Notes: generated by a model from the letters alone, not told the origin. Positions 33,228 to 43,562 are shown, numbered from the stretch's first letter. The stretch: 64,000 nt of DNA from Streptomyces monashensis (GCF_001866665.1 NZ_MLYO01000013.1:104865-168864); one strand, 5' to 3'. Made by a program: numbers and translations.

Positions 33228-35687
33228 GTGGGCATGCACGAGAAGCAGGACGTCGCCCGGCAGCGGTTCGACGTTGCCGATGCCGCGCCCCTCCTGCTCG
33301 ACGCACAGGGCGTGGTGACGAGCTGGACCCGCGACGCCCAGCGGCTGCTGGAGTACACGGCCACCGAGGTGGTGGGCACCAGGGTGACCGGCCTCCTGTC
33401 CGCCGAGGACGCGGCGCGGGTGCCCGAGCTGGGCGAGCGGTGCCGCAGGAACGGCGGCTGGGCGGGGCTGCTGACCGCAGTGCGCAAGGACGGGCGGCCG
33501 GTCCGCGTGATGGTCCGGATCACTCCGGCGATGGAACCGGGCGGCGCGCCGCACTGGCTGGTCCTGCTCTGCGACATGTCCGGGGCCCGCGGCTGGGACA
33601 TGAGCCGTGCGGTCCTGGAGCAGATGGTGACCGACTCCCCCGTCGGCATAGCGATCGTGGACACCGATCTGCGGTGCGTCTGGTCGAACGCCGCGCTGGA
33701 ACGGTTCGGCGGGGGCTCCCCCGGGGAGCGGCTGGGGCGGCGGCTGGCGGAGATCCAGCCGGGCGTCGACGCCGAGGGCATCGAGGCGCAGATGCGGCGC
33801 GTGCTGGGGACCGGCCGCCCGGTGGTCGGGTACGAGCATGTGGGCCGGGTGCGTTCCGCGCCGCTCCGGGAGACGGCGCACATGATGTCGTTCACCCGCC
33901 TCGACGACGACCAGGGCCACCCCATGGGCGTGTACTACACCGTCGTCGACATCACCGACCGGCACCGCGCCCGGCAGCGTCTCGCCCTGCTCGACCGGGC
34001 CGGTGAGCAGATCGGCCGCACCCTGGACATCGTGCGGACCGCGCAGGAACTGGCCGACGTGGCCGTGCAGGACTTCGCCGACTTCGTCTGCGTGGACCTG
34101 CTGGACTCCGTGCTGCGGGGCGCGGAGCCGGAGCCGGAGCCGCCGTACGGCACCGGCGGGGTGCCGCTGCGGCGGGCCGGGCACCAGTCGGTGGACCCGG
34201 GGGTCCCGGAGGCCGTCGTCGGGATCGGCCAGGTGGCCGCCTACCTCGTGGGATCACCGCCCGTCCACTGCCTGGCCACGGGCTCCTCCTGGCGCGAGGA
34301 GCGGCTCGACCCGCTGGGCGAGGAGTGGGCCGCGGACCTCCCGGGCGGCCACCGGGCGACGTTCCTGGAGCTGGGCCTGCACAGCGTGATGGTCGTGCCG
34401 GTCCGCGCGCGCGGTGTCACGCTGGGCGTCACGTCGTTCTTCCGGCGCCGCCGCCAGGAGCCGTTCGACGCGGACGACCTCAGCCTCGCCGAGGACCTGG
34501 TGTCCCGGGCGGCGGTCTGCGTGGACAACGCCCGGCGCTACACCCGCGAGCGGGACGCCGCGCTGGTCCTCCAGCGCAGCCTGCTGCCGCGCCGGCTGCC
34601 CGAGCAGGACGCCGTGGAGGTGGCCGCCTGCTACCGGCCGGCCGACGAGCTGACCGGCCTCGGCGGCGACTGGTACGACCTGATCCCGCTGTCCGGCGCG
34701 CGCGTGGCCCTGGTCGTGGGCGAGGTGCCGGGGCACGGGATCGACGCCGCCGCGGCCATGGGCCGGCTGCGCACCGCCGTACGCACCCTCGCCGCGCTGG
34801 ATCTGCCGCCCGAGGAGGTCCTCGCGCACCTCGACGTCGTCGCGCGCACGGTCCGCGAGGAGGAGCAGCGGCCCTCGGCCGCGCAGGCCGTCGACGCCCG
34901 GGCGGTGGGGCCCGGGTGCGTGTACGTCGTCTACGACCCCGTCGACGGGCAGTGCACGATGGCCGCCGCGGACCATCCCGCGCCCGTCGTCGTGCTGCCC
35001 GACTCGACCGTCGTCCGCGTCGACGTCCCGCAGGGCCCGCCGCTCGGGGTGGGCGGCCCGCCCTTCGAGTCGGTCGAGCTGGCCCTGGCCGAGGGCAGCA
35101 CGCTGGCGCTGCACACCGACGGGCTGCTGGCCCACCGGGACGGCGGCGGGACGGACGACACGGACCGCGACCGGCTGCGCACCGCCCTGGCCCGCCCCGC
35201 GTCCTCGCTGGACCGGCGCTGCCGGGCCGTGGTCGACGCCCTGGTGCCGGACCGGCCCCGCGACGACGTGGTCCTGCTGATGGCCCGGACCAGGCTGCTC
35301 GGCGCCGGCCGGGTCGCCGACTGGGACCTGCCCGCCGACCCGGCCATGGTCGCGGACGCCCGCAAGGAGGCCGTCCGGCAGCTGGACGAGTGGGGGCTGG
35401 AGGAACTCGCCTTCACCACCGAACTGATCGTGAGCGAGCTGGTCACCAACGCCATGCGGCACGCGCAGGGCCCGATCCAGCTGCGGCTGATCAGGAACCG
35501 GTCGCTGATCTGCGAGGTCTCCGACGGCGGCGCCACCGCACCTCATCTGCGTCATCCGCGCACCACCGACGAGGGGGGCCGTGGGCTGCTGCTGGTCTCC
35601 CAGTTCACCGAGCGCTGGGGAACCCGGTTCGTGCCCGCCGGAAAGGTCATCTGGGCCGAGCAGAACCTGATGGAGCCACCGGCCTGA
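33228..35687 (+). CDS. PAS-GAF-SpoIIE phosphatase-HATPase signalling protein
   Basis: 819 residues. Order: PAS (about 15-115), second PAS (about 130-250), GAF (about 260-435), SpoIIE-type PP2C phosphatase (about 445-665, with LTGLGGDWYDLIPL), and an RsbW-like ATPase (about 690-810, with ELIVSELVTNAMRHA and DEGGRGLLLV). Such proteins control sigma-factor partner switching. The phosphatase metal motif usually written GDVxGHG reads GEVPGHG (E499), an Asp-to-Glu change at a manganese ligand, while the late DDVVLLMAR is intact. GTG 33228 is used; ATG 33234 is also possible. The second SpoIIE gene follows on the same strand. Confidence 0.9.
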   Translation: MGMHEKQDVARQRFDVADAAPLLLDAQGVVTSWTRDAQRLLEYTATEVVGTRVTGLLSAEDAARVPELGERCRRNGGWAGLLTAVRKDGRPVRVMVRITPAMEPGGAPHWLVLLCDMSGARGWDMSRAVLEQMVTDSPVGIAIVDTDLRCVWSNAALERFGGGSPGERLGRRLAEIQPGVDAEGIEAQMRRVLGTGRPVVGYEHVGRVRSAPLRETAHMMSFTRLDDDQGHPMGVYYTVVDITDRHRARQRLALLDRAGEQIGRTLDIVRTAQELADVAVQDFADFVCVDLLDSVLRGAEPEPEPPYGTGGVPLRRAGHQSVDPGVPEAVVGIGQVAAYLVGSPPVHCLATGSSWREERLDPLGEEWAADLPGGHRATFLELGLHSVMVVPVRARGVTLGVTSFFRRRRQEPFDADDLSLAEDLVSRAAVCVDNARRYTRERDAALVLQRSLLPRRLPEQDAVEVAACYRPADELTGLGGDWYDLIPLSGARVALVVGEVPGHGIDAAAAMGRLRTAVRTLAALDLPPEEVLAHLDVVARTVREEEQRPSAAQAVDARAVGPGCVYVVYDPVDGQCTMAAADHPAPVVVLPDSTVVRVDVPQGPPLGVGGPPFESVELALAEGSTLALHTDGLLAHRDGGGTDDTDRDRLRTALARPASSLDRRCRAVVDALVPDRPRDDVVLLMARTRLLGAGRVADWDLPADPAMVADARKEAVRQLDEWGLEELAFTTELIVSELVTNAMRHAQGPIQLRLIRNRSLICEVSDGGATAPHLRHPRTTDEGGRGLLLVSQFTERWGTRFVPAGKVIWAEQNLMEPPA

Positions 35688-35799
35688 CGTGCGTGGCGCC
35701 CGTGTCCGTCGTATGACAGAGGGACACGGACGGACGCGGGACACGGCCGGACGAGGGTCTCGGTGGGAACAGGTGCGATCCGGCGGATGGGCGGCAGCC

Positions 35800-37029
35800 A
35801 TGGACGACACGGCCATCGACTACGCGGCGGTGTTCCAGGCGCTGCCCGGCATGGTGGCGCTGCTGACGCCCGAGCTGGTCTACGCGGACGCCAACGCGGA
35901 GTTCCTGCGCATGGCCGGGCGCACCCGTGAGCAGGTGGTGGGGCGGCACCTCTTCGACGTCTTCCCGGACAACCCGAACAACGAGGGCGCGTCGGGCATG
36001 CGCAACCTGGCCGCCTCGCTGACCCGGGTCGCCGCCACCGGTGAGCGTGATGCCATGGCACTCCAGCGGTACGACGTCGAGGACTCCGAGCGGCCCGGGG
36101 AGTGGGAGGAGCGCTACTGGAGCCCGATCAACGCGCCGGTGCTCGACGCGGAGGGAAAGGTGGCACTGCTCGTGCACCGGGTCGAGGAGGTCACCGAGCT
36201 GATCCGGGCCCGGGGCGGCCCCACCGGCGGCCGGGCCCGCGTCCTGGAGGCCGAGCTCTACACGCGCGCCCGTGAACTCCAGGAGGTCAACGAACGGCTG
36301 CGCCTGGCCCACGCCCGCGAGCGCGAGGTGGCCCTCGCCCTGCAGAAGGCGATGCTGCCCGCCCGCCGGCAGGTCGGCCGCCATCACGCCGCCGTGCGCT
36401 ACCGCCCCGCGGTCGGCGCGCTGAACGTGTGCGGGGACTGGTACGACATCGTCGACCTGGTGGGCGGCCACCGCATGGCCGTGGCCGTGGGCGACGTGGT
36501 CGGGCACGGACTGGAGGCCGCCGGGGTCATGGGCCAGCTGCGCAGCGCGCTCAGCGCGGCCTCCCGGGTCGCCGTGGGACCGGGCGAGGCCCTGAACGTC
36601 CTGGGGCGGTACGCGCACGTCGTCGACGGCGCCGAATCGGCGACCGCCGTCTCGACGTTCATCGACTTCGACCACCACACGATCAGCTACAGCAGTGCGG
36701 GGCACCCGCCGCCCGTCCTCATCCGCCCCGAAGGCGGGGTGGAGTTCCTCGACCAGGCCACCGACCCGCCGCTCGACGCCCGCCCCGACCCGTTCCCCCG
36801 GCCGCAGGCCTGGACGTCGTACACCGAGGGCGCCACGCTCGTCCTCTACACCGACGGACTCGTGGAGCGCCGCGGCGAGGACATCGACACCGGTCTGGCC
36901 CGCCTCGCCGACTCCCTCGACCGGCACCGCGACGAGGATCCCGAGCGCCTCGCGGACCACGTGCTGCTGGAGCTGCTGCCTCCGGGGGGCGCCACGGACG
37001 ACACGGCGTTGGTCATCGTGCGGCTGTGA
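35800..37029 (+). CDS. PAS-SpoIIE phosphatase
   Basis: 409 residues from ATG 35800. One PAS domain (about 5-125, ALPGMVALLTPELVYADANA), a short coiled coil (about 155-185), then a SpoIIE PP2C domain with canonical metal motifs NVCGDWYDIVDL and VGDVVGHGLEAAG and a C-terminal GGATDDTALVIV. No ATPase domain. Earlier in-frame starts (35689, 35713) lack homology and a ribosome site, so 35800 is preferred. The tandem with the larger phosphatase suggests they act in one stress or development circuit. Confidence 0.88.
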   Translation: MDDTAIDYAAVFQALPGMVALLTPELVYADANAEFLRMAGRTREQVVGRHLFDVFPDNPNNEGASGMRNLAASLTRVAATGERDAMALQRYDVEDSERPGEWEERYWSPINAPVLDAEGKVALLVHRVEEVTELIRARGGPTGGRARVLEAELYTRARELQEVNERLRLAHAREREVALALQKAMLPARRQVGRHHAAVRYRPAVGALNVCGDWYDIVDLVGGHRMAVAVGDVVGHGLEAAGVMGQLRSALSAASRVAVGPGEALNVLGRYAHVVDGAESATAVSTFIDFDHHTISYSSAGHPPPVLIRPEGGVEFLDQATDPPLDARPDPFPRPQAWTSYTEGATLVLYTDGLVERRGEDIDTGLARLADSLDRHRDEDPERLADHVLLELLPPGGATDDTALVIVRL

Positions 37030-37056
37030 CCGTGCGGTGCGGCCGTGGCGGACCGG

Positions 37057-37096
37057 GGCGGAGGCCGGTGCCGAGGGATGACGCCCGGCCTCCGCC
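37057..37096. terminator. Bidirectional hairpin between convergent genes
   Basis: Perfect 12-base stem GGCGGAGGCCGG / CCGGCCTCCGCC with a 16-base loop, between the SpoIIE gene stop (37029) and the DUF305 gene stop (37107). Confidence 0.75.
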
Positions 37097-37106
37097 TTCG
37101 CCTGCG

Positions 37107-37727
37107 TCAGCCCTTGCCGAGAAGCTTGTTCATCTCCTTGATCTCGGCGGTCTGCCCGGTGACGATGGCGTCCGCCAGGGTCCTGGCAGGACCGTAGGCG
37201 CCCTTGGTCTTCTCGGTGCCGGCCATCTCCACGGCGCCCTGGTGGTGTTCGACCATCATGGACAGGAACGACGTGTCGAAGTCCGTGCCCCGCTTCTTCT
37301 TCAGGGCGGCCATGTCGGCGTCGCTCATCATCCCGGACATGCCGGGCATCCCGGAGTGGTCCGAGTGGTCCATGCCGGCCATGGGCACCTGCTCGCCCCA
37401 GGTCCTGAGCCAGCCGGTCATCGTGCTGATCTCGGGGTCCTGCGCCTTCTCGATGCGGGCGGCGAGGTCCTTCACCTGCGCCGAGGAGGCCCGGCCTGCC
37501 GCCAGCCGGGCCATCTCCAGGGCCTGCTGGTGGTGCGGGATCATGCCCTGCGCGAAGGCGACGTCCTGGGCGTTGTGGGCGGAGGCGGAGGCGCTCGCGC
37601 CAGGGGCCGCGGAGGTGTCGTGCGCGGCGCTGTCGCCGTTGCCGCCGCCACAGGCGGCGAGGACGAGGGCGGCAGCCGCGGCGACGGTGACCTGTGCGGT
37701 ACGGCGCATGCGGAAACGGGTGGTCAT
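37107..37727 (-). CDS. DUF305 lipoprotein
   Basis: 206 residues. Lipoprotein signal with lipobox LAAC (Cys26) followed by a Ser/Ala linker. The DUF305 four-helix domain has the paired motifs FAQGMIPHHQQALEMARL and FLSMMVEHHQGAVEMA, plus a Met/His stretch (MAGMDHSDHSGMPGMSGMM). His/Met richness and surface location point to copper handling, as proposed for DUF305 proteins near copper genes; this is family-level inference. The DUF6153-like gene lies 99 bases upstream on the same strand. Confidence 0.88.
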   Translation of the reverse strand: MTTRFRMRRTAQVTVAAAAALVLAACGGGNGDSAAHDTSAAPGASASASAHNAQDVAFAQGMIPHHQQALEMARLAAGRASSAQVKDLAARIEKAQDPEISTMTGWLRTWGEQVPMAGMDHSDHSGMPGMSGMMSDADMAALKKKRGTDFDTSFLSMMVEHHQGAVEMAGTEKTKGAYGPARTLADAIVTGQTAEIKEMNKLLGKG

Positions 37728-37826
37728 GCGGGATCAACTCCTGTGACTCTCAAGGGATATGGGACACGCGTGAGCACGACCGCGGGCTCCGCCGTGAGGG
37801 GCGGGCGCCACGGCCGACGGGTCGTC

Positions 37827-38234
37827 CTATATCCGCAGCAACTGGAGTTCGGCCAGGGAGGGCGGGGCGCGGGCGCCTGCCGGCTCCGCCACCGCGCGGG
37901 GGCGCGGGCGGACATCCGCGGCAGGGGCGGCCACGGGGTCGGGGACCAGGGCCGGCAGCTGAGGCCCGCCGGTCACCGCCCCCGAGGCGCAGGTGGGGTC
38001 GGCGTGATGCGGCATGCCGCCACCGCAGTGCCCGTCGTCACCGGCACACGCGTCAGGGGAGGTGAGCGCGACGGCATGGGCGCTCCAGGCACGCGCCACA
38101 TGCCCCGCACTCCCGCCGGGCCCCAGCGCGTGCATCCCCAGCAGTCCCACCAGTACCAGCAGCACGAGCAGCGCGCGCCGCCGCCGGTGGGGCGGGCGCG
38201 GGGGGTGCGGTCCGGTGCTGTGCATCGGAGCCAT
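37827..38234 (-). CDS. DUF6153-like small membrane protein
   Basis: 135 residues from ATG 38234 (GTG 38264 and ATG 38225 are alternatives). A basic N-terminus (RPPHRRRR) leads into one hydrophobic helix (about 23-35), then a Cys/His-rich segment (CAGDDGHCGGGMPHH, then CASGAV) and the C-terminal PPSLAELQLLRI that I associate with DUF6153. Upstream lies a C-tract GTATACCCCCTCCCCGTAC, reminiscent of CsoR copper-repressor sites but not palindromic. With the DUF305 lipoprotein it forms a plausible metal-responsive pair. Confidence 0.65.
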   Translation of the reverse strand: MAPMHSTGPHPPRPPHRRRRALLVLLVLVGLLGMHALGPGGSAGHVARAWSAHAVALTSPDACAGDDGHCGGGMPHHADPTCASGAVTGGPQLPALVPDPVAAPAADVRPRPRAVAEPAGARAPPSLAELQLLRI

Positions 38235-38457
38235 CGTACGGGGAGGGGGTATACCGGGCACCACAGGCCCCGCCGGACGGATGACGGCACCACCTGCCCC
38301 CGGAGGAGGCGGAGAAACGGCGGGCGTGCTGGGTATGAGGGGGTTGCGAGGCGGTTACGTATGACGTACGTATCACTACGGACGTGTGCGGGCCGGCAGC
38401 GGGATCATGCCGGGACGACGTCGGTGCCGCCGGGCCCGGCGGAATGAGGGGCGAGCC

Positions 38458-39183
38458 GTGTTCTACCACCTGCTGAAGTACGTGCTGCTGGGCCCCCTGC
38501 TGAGGCTGCTGTTCCGGCCCCGGACCGAGGGCCTGGAGAACGTGCCGGCGTCGGGGCCCGCGATCGTCGCCGGGAACCATCTCTCCTTCTCCGACCACTT
38601 CCTGATGCCGGCGATCCTGAGGCGCCGCATCACCTTCCTCGCCAAGGCGGAGTACTTCACCGGACCGGGGCTCAAGGGCCGGCTCACCGCGTTCTTCTTC
38701 CGCAGCGCGGGGCAGATCCCGGTGGACCGTTCGGGCAAGGAGGCCGGCCAGGCGGCGATCCGGGAGGGTCTCGGGGTGCTGGGCAAGGGCGAGTTGCTCG
38801 GGATCTATCCCGAGGGCACGCGCTCGCACGACGGGCGGCTGTACAAGGGCAAGGTCGGCGTCGCGGTCATGGCGCTGACGGCGGGCGTGCCGGTCGTGCC
38901 GTGCGCGATGATCGGCACGTTCGAGGCCCAGCCGCCGGGCAGGGTCGTCCCGCACTTCCACCCCGTCACCATCCGCTTCGGCAAGCCCCTCGACTTCTCC
39001 CGCTACGCCGGCATGGAGCGGGAGAGGGCGATCCTGCGGGCCGTCACGGACGAGATCATGTACGCGATCCTGACCCTGTCCGAGCAGGAGTACGTCGACG
39101 AGTACGCCGCCGTCGCCAAGACCCGGCAGACCGCGGAGAGGGCCGGGAGGGAACGCAGGTTCCCGCGTGCGCCGCTCAGTTGA
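38458..39183 (+). CDS. 1-acylglycerol-3-phosphate O-acyltransferase (PlsC family)
   Basis: 241 residues. Catalytic NHxxxxD motif as NHLSFSDHF, the second motif around RSAGQIPVDR, and the glycerol-phosphate motif YPEGTRS. Makes phosphatidic acid from lysophosphatidate at the membrane. GTG 38458 is chosen because GAGGGGCGAG precedes it and the conserved N-terminus FYHLLKYVLLGPLLRLLF begins there. Stands alone with no lipid genes next to it. Confidence 0.9.
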   Translation: MFYHLLKYVLLGPLLRLLFRPRTEGLENVPASGPAIVAGNHLSFSDHFLMPAILRRRITFLAKAEYFTGPGLKGRLTAFFFRSAGQIPVDRSGKEAGQAAIREGLGVLGKGELLGIYPEGTRSHDGRLYKGKVGVAVMALTAGVPVVPCAMIGTFEAQPPGRVVPHFHPVTIRFGKPLDFSRYAGMERERAILRAVTDEIMYAILTLSEQEYVDEYAAVAKTRQTAERAGRERRFPRAPLS

Positions 39184-39267
39184 GCGACCGGCCGAATCCG
39201 CTGAACACGCCTCTGCCGTCGGCAGAACGTCCGCGCCCCGCACCGCCCGCCCGCCTAGGCTCACCGT

Positions 39268-40308
39268 ATGAAGAAGGCTGTGGTGATCGGGGCGGGCGGG
39301 CAGATCGGCCGTCCGACGGTGGACGCGCTGGTGCGGGACGGCTGGGAGGTGACGGCCGTATCGCGCAGTGGCGGCCGTGACCTCGCGTGGGACGAGGGGG
39401 TACGGACGGTCCGGCTGGACCGCTCCGCCGACACGGCGCCTTCCGCCCTTTCCGCACTGGTCGGCGACGGCTGTGACCTGCTGGTCGACGTGGTGGCCTA
39501 CGACGCGTCGCACGCCCGGCAGTTGACCTCCCTCACGGACCGCGTCGGCGCGGCCGTGGTGGTCTCCACCGTGTCGGTGTACGAGGACGACTCCGGGCGG
39601 AACTTCGACACTCTGCGCGATCCGGAGGGCTTCCCGGCCTTCCCGGTGCCGGTTCCCGAGAGCCTGCGGACGATCGACCCGGGCGACACGTCGTACAGCA
39701 CCAGGAAGGCGGCGCTGGAGCGTGAACTCCTCGTCGGTGGTGCCGAGTTCCCGGTCACCGTGCTGCGGCCGGCCGCGGTGCACGGGCCGTACAGCCCGCT
39801 GCCGCGTGAGCTGTACTTCGTGAAGCGGAACCTCGACGGCAGGCGCAGGCGCGTGGTGGCGTACCGGGGCGAGAGCCTGTTCCATCCGTCGAGCGCCCGG
39901 AACATCGCCGAACTGGTGCGGCTGGCGGCGGCGCGGCCCGGCACCCGGGTGCTGAACGCCTGTGACGGCGAGACGCCGACGCCGGCCGAGATCGGCGCGG
40001 CGGTCGACGCGGTGATGGGCGTGACGACGCAGACGGACTTCCTCGACGGTCCCCCCGAGGGCTCCGTCGGCAGCACGCCGTGGTCGATCCCGCTGCCGGT
40101 CGTCTTCGACATGTCCGCCGCCGAGCGGGAGTTGGGGTACCGGCCGGTGGTGTCGTACGCCGACAGCCTGCCGGAGACGGTGGCGTGGCTGACGGACACG
40201 CTCGCCGCACGGGACTGGCGGGAGTCCTTCCCGTTGCTCGCCCAGGCGTACCCGGACCTCTTCGACTACGCGGCCGAGGACGCCTGGTTCGGGGAGCGGG
40301 CGGCATGA
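39268..40308 (+). CDS. NAD-dependent epimerase/dehydratase family protein
   Basis: 346 residues, extended short-chain dehydrogenase. NAD motif GAGGQIGRPTV at the N-terminus; the Ser and Tyr-x3-Lys region reads SYSTRKAALER. The substrate-binding C-terminal half ends ALFDYAAEDAWFGERAA-like. Substrate not predictable. A strong hairpin follows the stop. Confidence 0.85.
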   Translation: MKKAVVIGAGGQIGRPTVDALVRDGWEVTAVSRSGGRDLAWDEGVRTVRLDRSADTAPSALSALVGDGCDLLVDVVAYDASHARQLTSLTDRVGAAVVVSTVSVYEDDSGRNFDTLRDPEGFPAFPVPVPESLRTIDPGDTSYSTRKAALERELLVGGAEFPVTVLRPAAVHGPYSPLPRELYFVKRNLDGRRRRVVAYRGESLFHPSSARNIAELVRLAAARPGTRVLNACDGETPTPAEIGAAVDAVMGVTTQTDFLDGPPEGSVGSTPWSIPLPVVFDMSAAERELGYRPVVSYADSLPETVAWLTDTLAARDWRESFPLLAQAYPDLFDYAAEDAWFGERAA

Positions 40309-40310
40309 GT

Positions 40311-40347
40311 GAGGGGCGGCCGGACGATGGTGCTCCGGCCGCCCCTC
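40311..40347. terminator. Bidirectional hairpin between epimerase and aminopeptidase genes
   Basis: Perfect 14-base stem GAGGGGCGGCCGGA / TCCGGCCGCCCCTC with a 9-base loop, between two convergent genes ending at 40308 and 40366. Confidence 0.85.
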
Positions 40348-40365
40348 GTCACCGTACGGTGCCGG

Positions 40366-41982
40366 TTACGGCTTGGGCGTGGCGTGCGGGCCGCAGGTCA
40401 CGTCCGCGCCGTCCAGCTTGCCGTCGAGCAGGTAGGCGTCGACGCGCTGGTTGATGCAGGGGTTCACCAGGCCCGTCACACCGTGGGAACCCGCGTCCTT
40501 CTCGGTGATCAGACGGGAGCCCGCGAAGCGCTGGTGCAGGGTGACGGCGCCCTCGTACGGGGTGGCGGCGTCGCGCGTGGACTGCACGATCAGCACCTGC
40601 GGCAGGCCCTGGTGGGTCGTGACGTGGACCGGCGTCCGCTGCTTGACCGGCCAGGTGGCACACGGCAGGTTCATCCAGGCGTTGGCCCAGGTCATGAACG
40701 GGTAGTCCTGGTTGAGCCGGGTGTTGTCCCGGTCCCACTTCCGCCAGTTGGTGGGCCACTTGGCGTCGGTGCACTCGACGGCCGTGTAGACGGCGTTGCC
40801 GTTCTCCGCGCCGATGTTGCCCGCCGTGTCGGACAGGTTCGGGGCGGCCGCGGTGACCAGCGCCTGGGTGTCACCGGCGACGTACTTGCTGAACACCGTC
40901 GCGACCGGCACCCACGAGGAGTCGTAGTACGGGGCGTTCTGGAAGAAGGAGATCAGCTCGGCCGGGCCGACGACCCCGCCGATGGGGTTCTTCTTGGCGG
41001 TGGCGCGCAGTTCGAGCCACTTGGCCTGGACGGCCGCGCGGGTGGTGCCGAGGTGGAAGGAGGCGTCGTTCTTCGCGACCCAGTCCTCCCAGTCCTTCCA
41101 GCGGCCCTCGAAGGCGATGTCCTGGTTCAGGTTGGCCTGGTACCAGATGTTCTCGCGGGCCGGGTTGACCACACTGTCCACGATCATGCGGCGCAGGTGG
41201 CCCGGGAAGAGGGTGCCGTAGACGGCGCCGAGGTAGGTGCCGTAGGAGACACCGAGGTAGTTGAGCTTCTTCTCGCCGAGCGCCGCGCGGATGACGTCCA
41301 GGTCACGGGCGGTGTTGGGCGTGGTCATCTGCTGGAGCATCGCACGGCCGGTGCGGTCCAGGCAGCCGTCCGCGTACTGGCGGGCCAGCTTGCGCTGGGC
41401 CAGCTTGTCCGCCTCGGAGCCGGGCACCGGGTCCATCTTCGGCGCCTTGACGAACTCCTGCGGGTCCTCGCAGGAGATGGGCGCGGAGCGGCCGACGCCG
41501 CGCGGGTCGAAACCGACGAAGTCGTAGGCCTTGGCGACGTTCGCCCAGACCGGGTTCTTGTTGGTGACCCGCGTCGGGAAGCGCATCCCGGAACCCCCGG
41601 GCCCGCCCGGGTTGTAGACCAGCGCGCCCTGGCGCTCGGCCTTGGTTCCGGTGTTGCCGATGCGGTCGACGGCGAGCTTGATCTGCTTTCCGTACGGGTG
41701 CGCGTAGTCGACGGGCACGCTGACCCAGCCGCACTGGATCGGCTTGGCCAGACCCCAAGCGGCAGGGCAGTCCTGCCAGTTGATGCCCGCTCTGGCGGCG
41801 CGGGCGGCGGCGACCTCGGCGCCCTTGGCCTCGCGGTCCTGGCTGGGCCGGCCGGCGGCACTGGCCGCGCCCGCGGCGCTGGCGGCGGGTGCCGACACGG
41901 CGCCGGCGACCAGGGTGGCGGTGACGAGTGCTCCGGCCGAACCGAGCGCCAGCAGGCGGCTCTTCGGTCTGTTGTCCCTCAA
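40366..41982 (-). CDS. Secreted tripeptidyl aminopeptidase (alpha/beta hydrolase)
   Basis: 538 residues from TTG 41982, chosen because GGAGGAG lies 6-7 bases upstream and the signal peptide starts there (LRDNRPKSRLLALGSAG, then a hydrophobic core and APAASAAG). Alpha/beta hydrolase fold with oxyanion loop YNPGGPGGSG, nucleophile elbow GVSYGTYLG, acid in STRDAATPY and final His in GSHGVTG. Resembles the Streptomyces Tap family, which removes tripeptides from secreted proteins. A TTG start is rare and may lower translation. Confidence 0.88.
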   Translation of the reverse strand: MRDNRPKSRLLALGSAGALVTATLVAGAVSAPAASAAGAASAAGRPSQDREAKGAEVAAARAARAGINWQDCPAAWGLAKPIQCGWVSVPVDYAHPYGKQIKLAVDRIGNTGTKAERQGALVYNPGGPGGSGMRFPTRVTNKNPVWANVAKAYDFVGFDPRGVGRSAPISCEDPQEFVKAPKMDPVPGSEADKLAQRKLARQYADGCLDRTGRAMLQQMTTPNTARDLDVIRAALGEKKLNYLGVSYGTYLGAVYGTLFPGHLRRMIVDSVVNPARENIWYQANLNQDIAFEGRWKDWEDWVAKNDASFHLGTTRAAVQAKWLELRATAKKNPIGGVVGPAELISFFQNAPYYDSSWVPVATVFSKYVAGDTQALVTAAAPNLSDTAGNIGAENGNAVYTAVECTDAKWPTNWRKWDRDNTRLNQDYPFMTWANAWMNLPCATWPVKQRTPVHVTTHQGLPQVLIVQSTRDAATPYEGAVTLHQRFAGSRLITEKDAGSHGVTGLVNPCINQRVDAYLLDGKLDGADVTCGPHATPKP

Positions 41983-42126
41983 GTGGGCTCCTCCCCCTAC
42001 ATATGCATCGCTGCGAGTCGTCAAGCGGGGATCCTCTCGGCTGTGAGCCGACTGTGAACAGGGGGCGTCCGCCATCTTTACCAATCCGATAACCGGACGA
42101 TCATGTCCCGTTGACCGGTACACACC

Positions 42127-42884
42127 TCACGCGGCGAGCAGCGACCGGGCCTCGTCCAGCAGCCCCCTCAGCCGCAGCGCGTCGGGGGCGACGGCGCTGA
42201 CCAGGGCCGCGGGGCCCGCCAGCGGTATCAGCACGGCGCACTCCCCCAGCGCCTGGGCCTGAACCGGGCGCTCGGCGAACTCCGGTCGTACGACGACGAG
42301 TTGGCCGACGGCGCGGTGTCCCGCCAGGACCGCCGGGCCGTCCCAGCCGCCCGGGGCTCCGGGGCCGCAGGACAGCTCCTGGTCCAGCACGGTCCGCCCC
42401 GCGACGCGTACGGTCAGCCGACTGGTGAGCCGGCCGGGTTCCTCTCCGGCCCGGCCGAGCACCTGTTCCTCGCGCAGGACGAGCCCGGCTCCGGCGGCGA
42501 GTTCGGCGCGGGTGGTGACGTACAGATCGCTGCCGCCCGCCGAGATCAACTGCTCGGGCAGCCAGTGCAGTTCGGCGCCCTCGGCCACGTCGAGCCGGAC
42601 GTCGTAGCGGGCCTCGTCCCCGGTCTGGCCCGGCAGCGCGATGGTGGCGGCGGCCGACCCGACGTGCAGTCGGGCGCCCTCGGCGACGGACGCCGAGAGC
42701 GCCAGGCGGTCGCCGCCGAGCGGACCGCTCATCGCGCCGACGACCATGACCCTGGCCTCGGCGCCGGTGGACCGGACGCGGCGCAGGGCCAGCGGGCCCG
42801 CGCCGTCGAGCACGGGCAGGAGCGTGCCGCCGCGGCCGTCGGCCCGGGCGGCGATCCGCGCGTGGGCCCGGACGCCGGTGGTGG

Positions 42885-42888
<4 letters not shown>
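42127..42888 (-). CDS. ureD: Urease accessory protein UreD
   Basis: 253 residues, last gene of the urease operon. UreD docks on apo-urease and, with UreF and UreG, loads nickel. Typical segments: [38 protein letters not shown] and the tail [19 protein letters not shown] 42888 overlaps the ureG stop (GTGA). Streptomyces UreD is shorter and divergent from enterobacterial UreD. Confidence 0.9.

Positions 42889-43562
<674 letters not shown>

Noticed and set aside
34241..34528. Minus-strand small frames inside the SpoIIE gene as antisense proteins
   Set aside because: Arg/Ser-rich shadow peptides with no ribosome site or family.
37827..38264. Firm CsoR operator at the C-tract upstream of the DUF6153-like gene
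   Set aside because: The tract is not palindromic as CsoR sites are; kept only as a hint in the findings.
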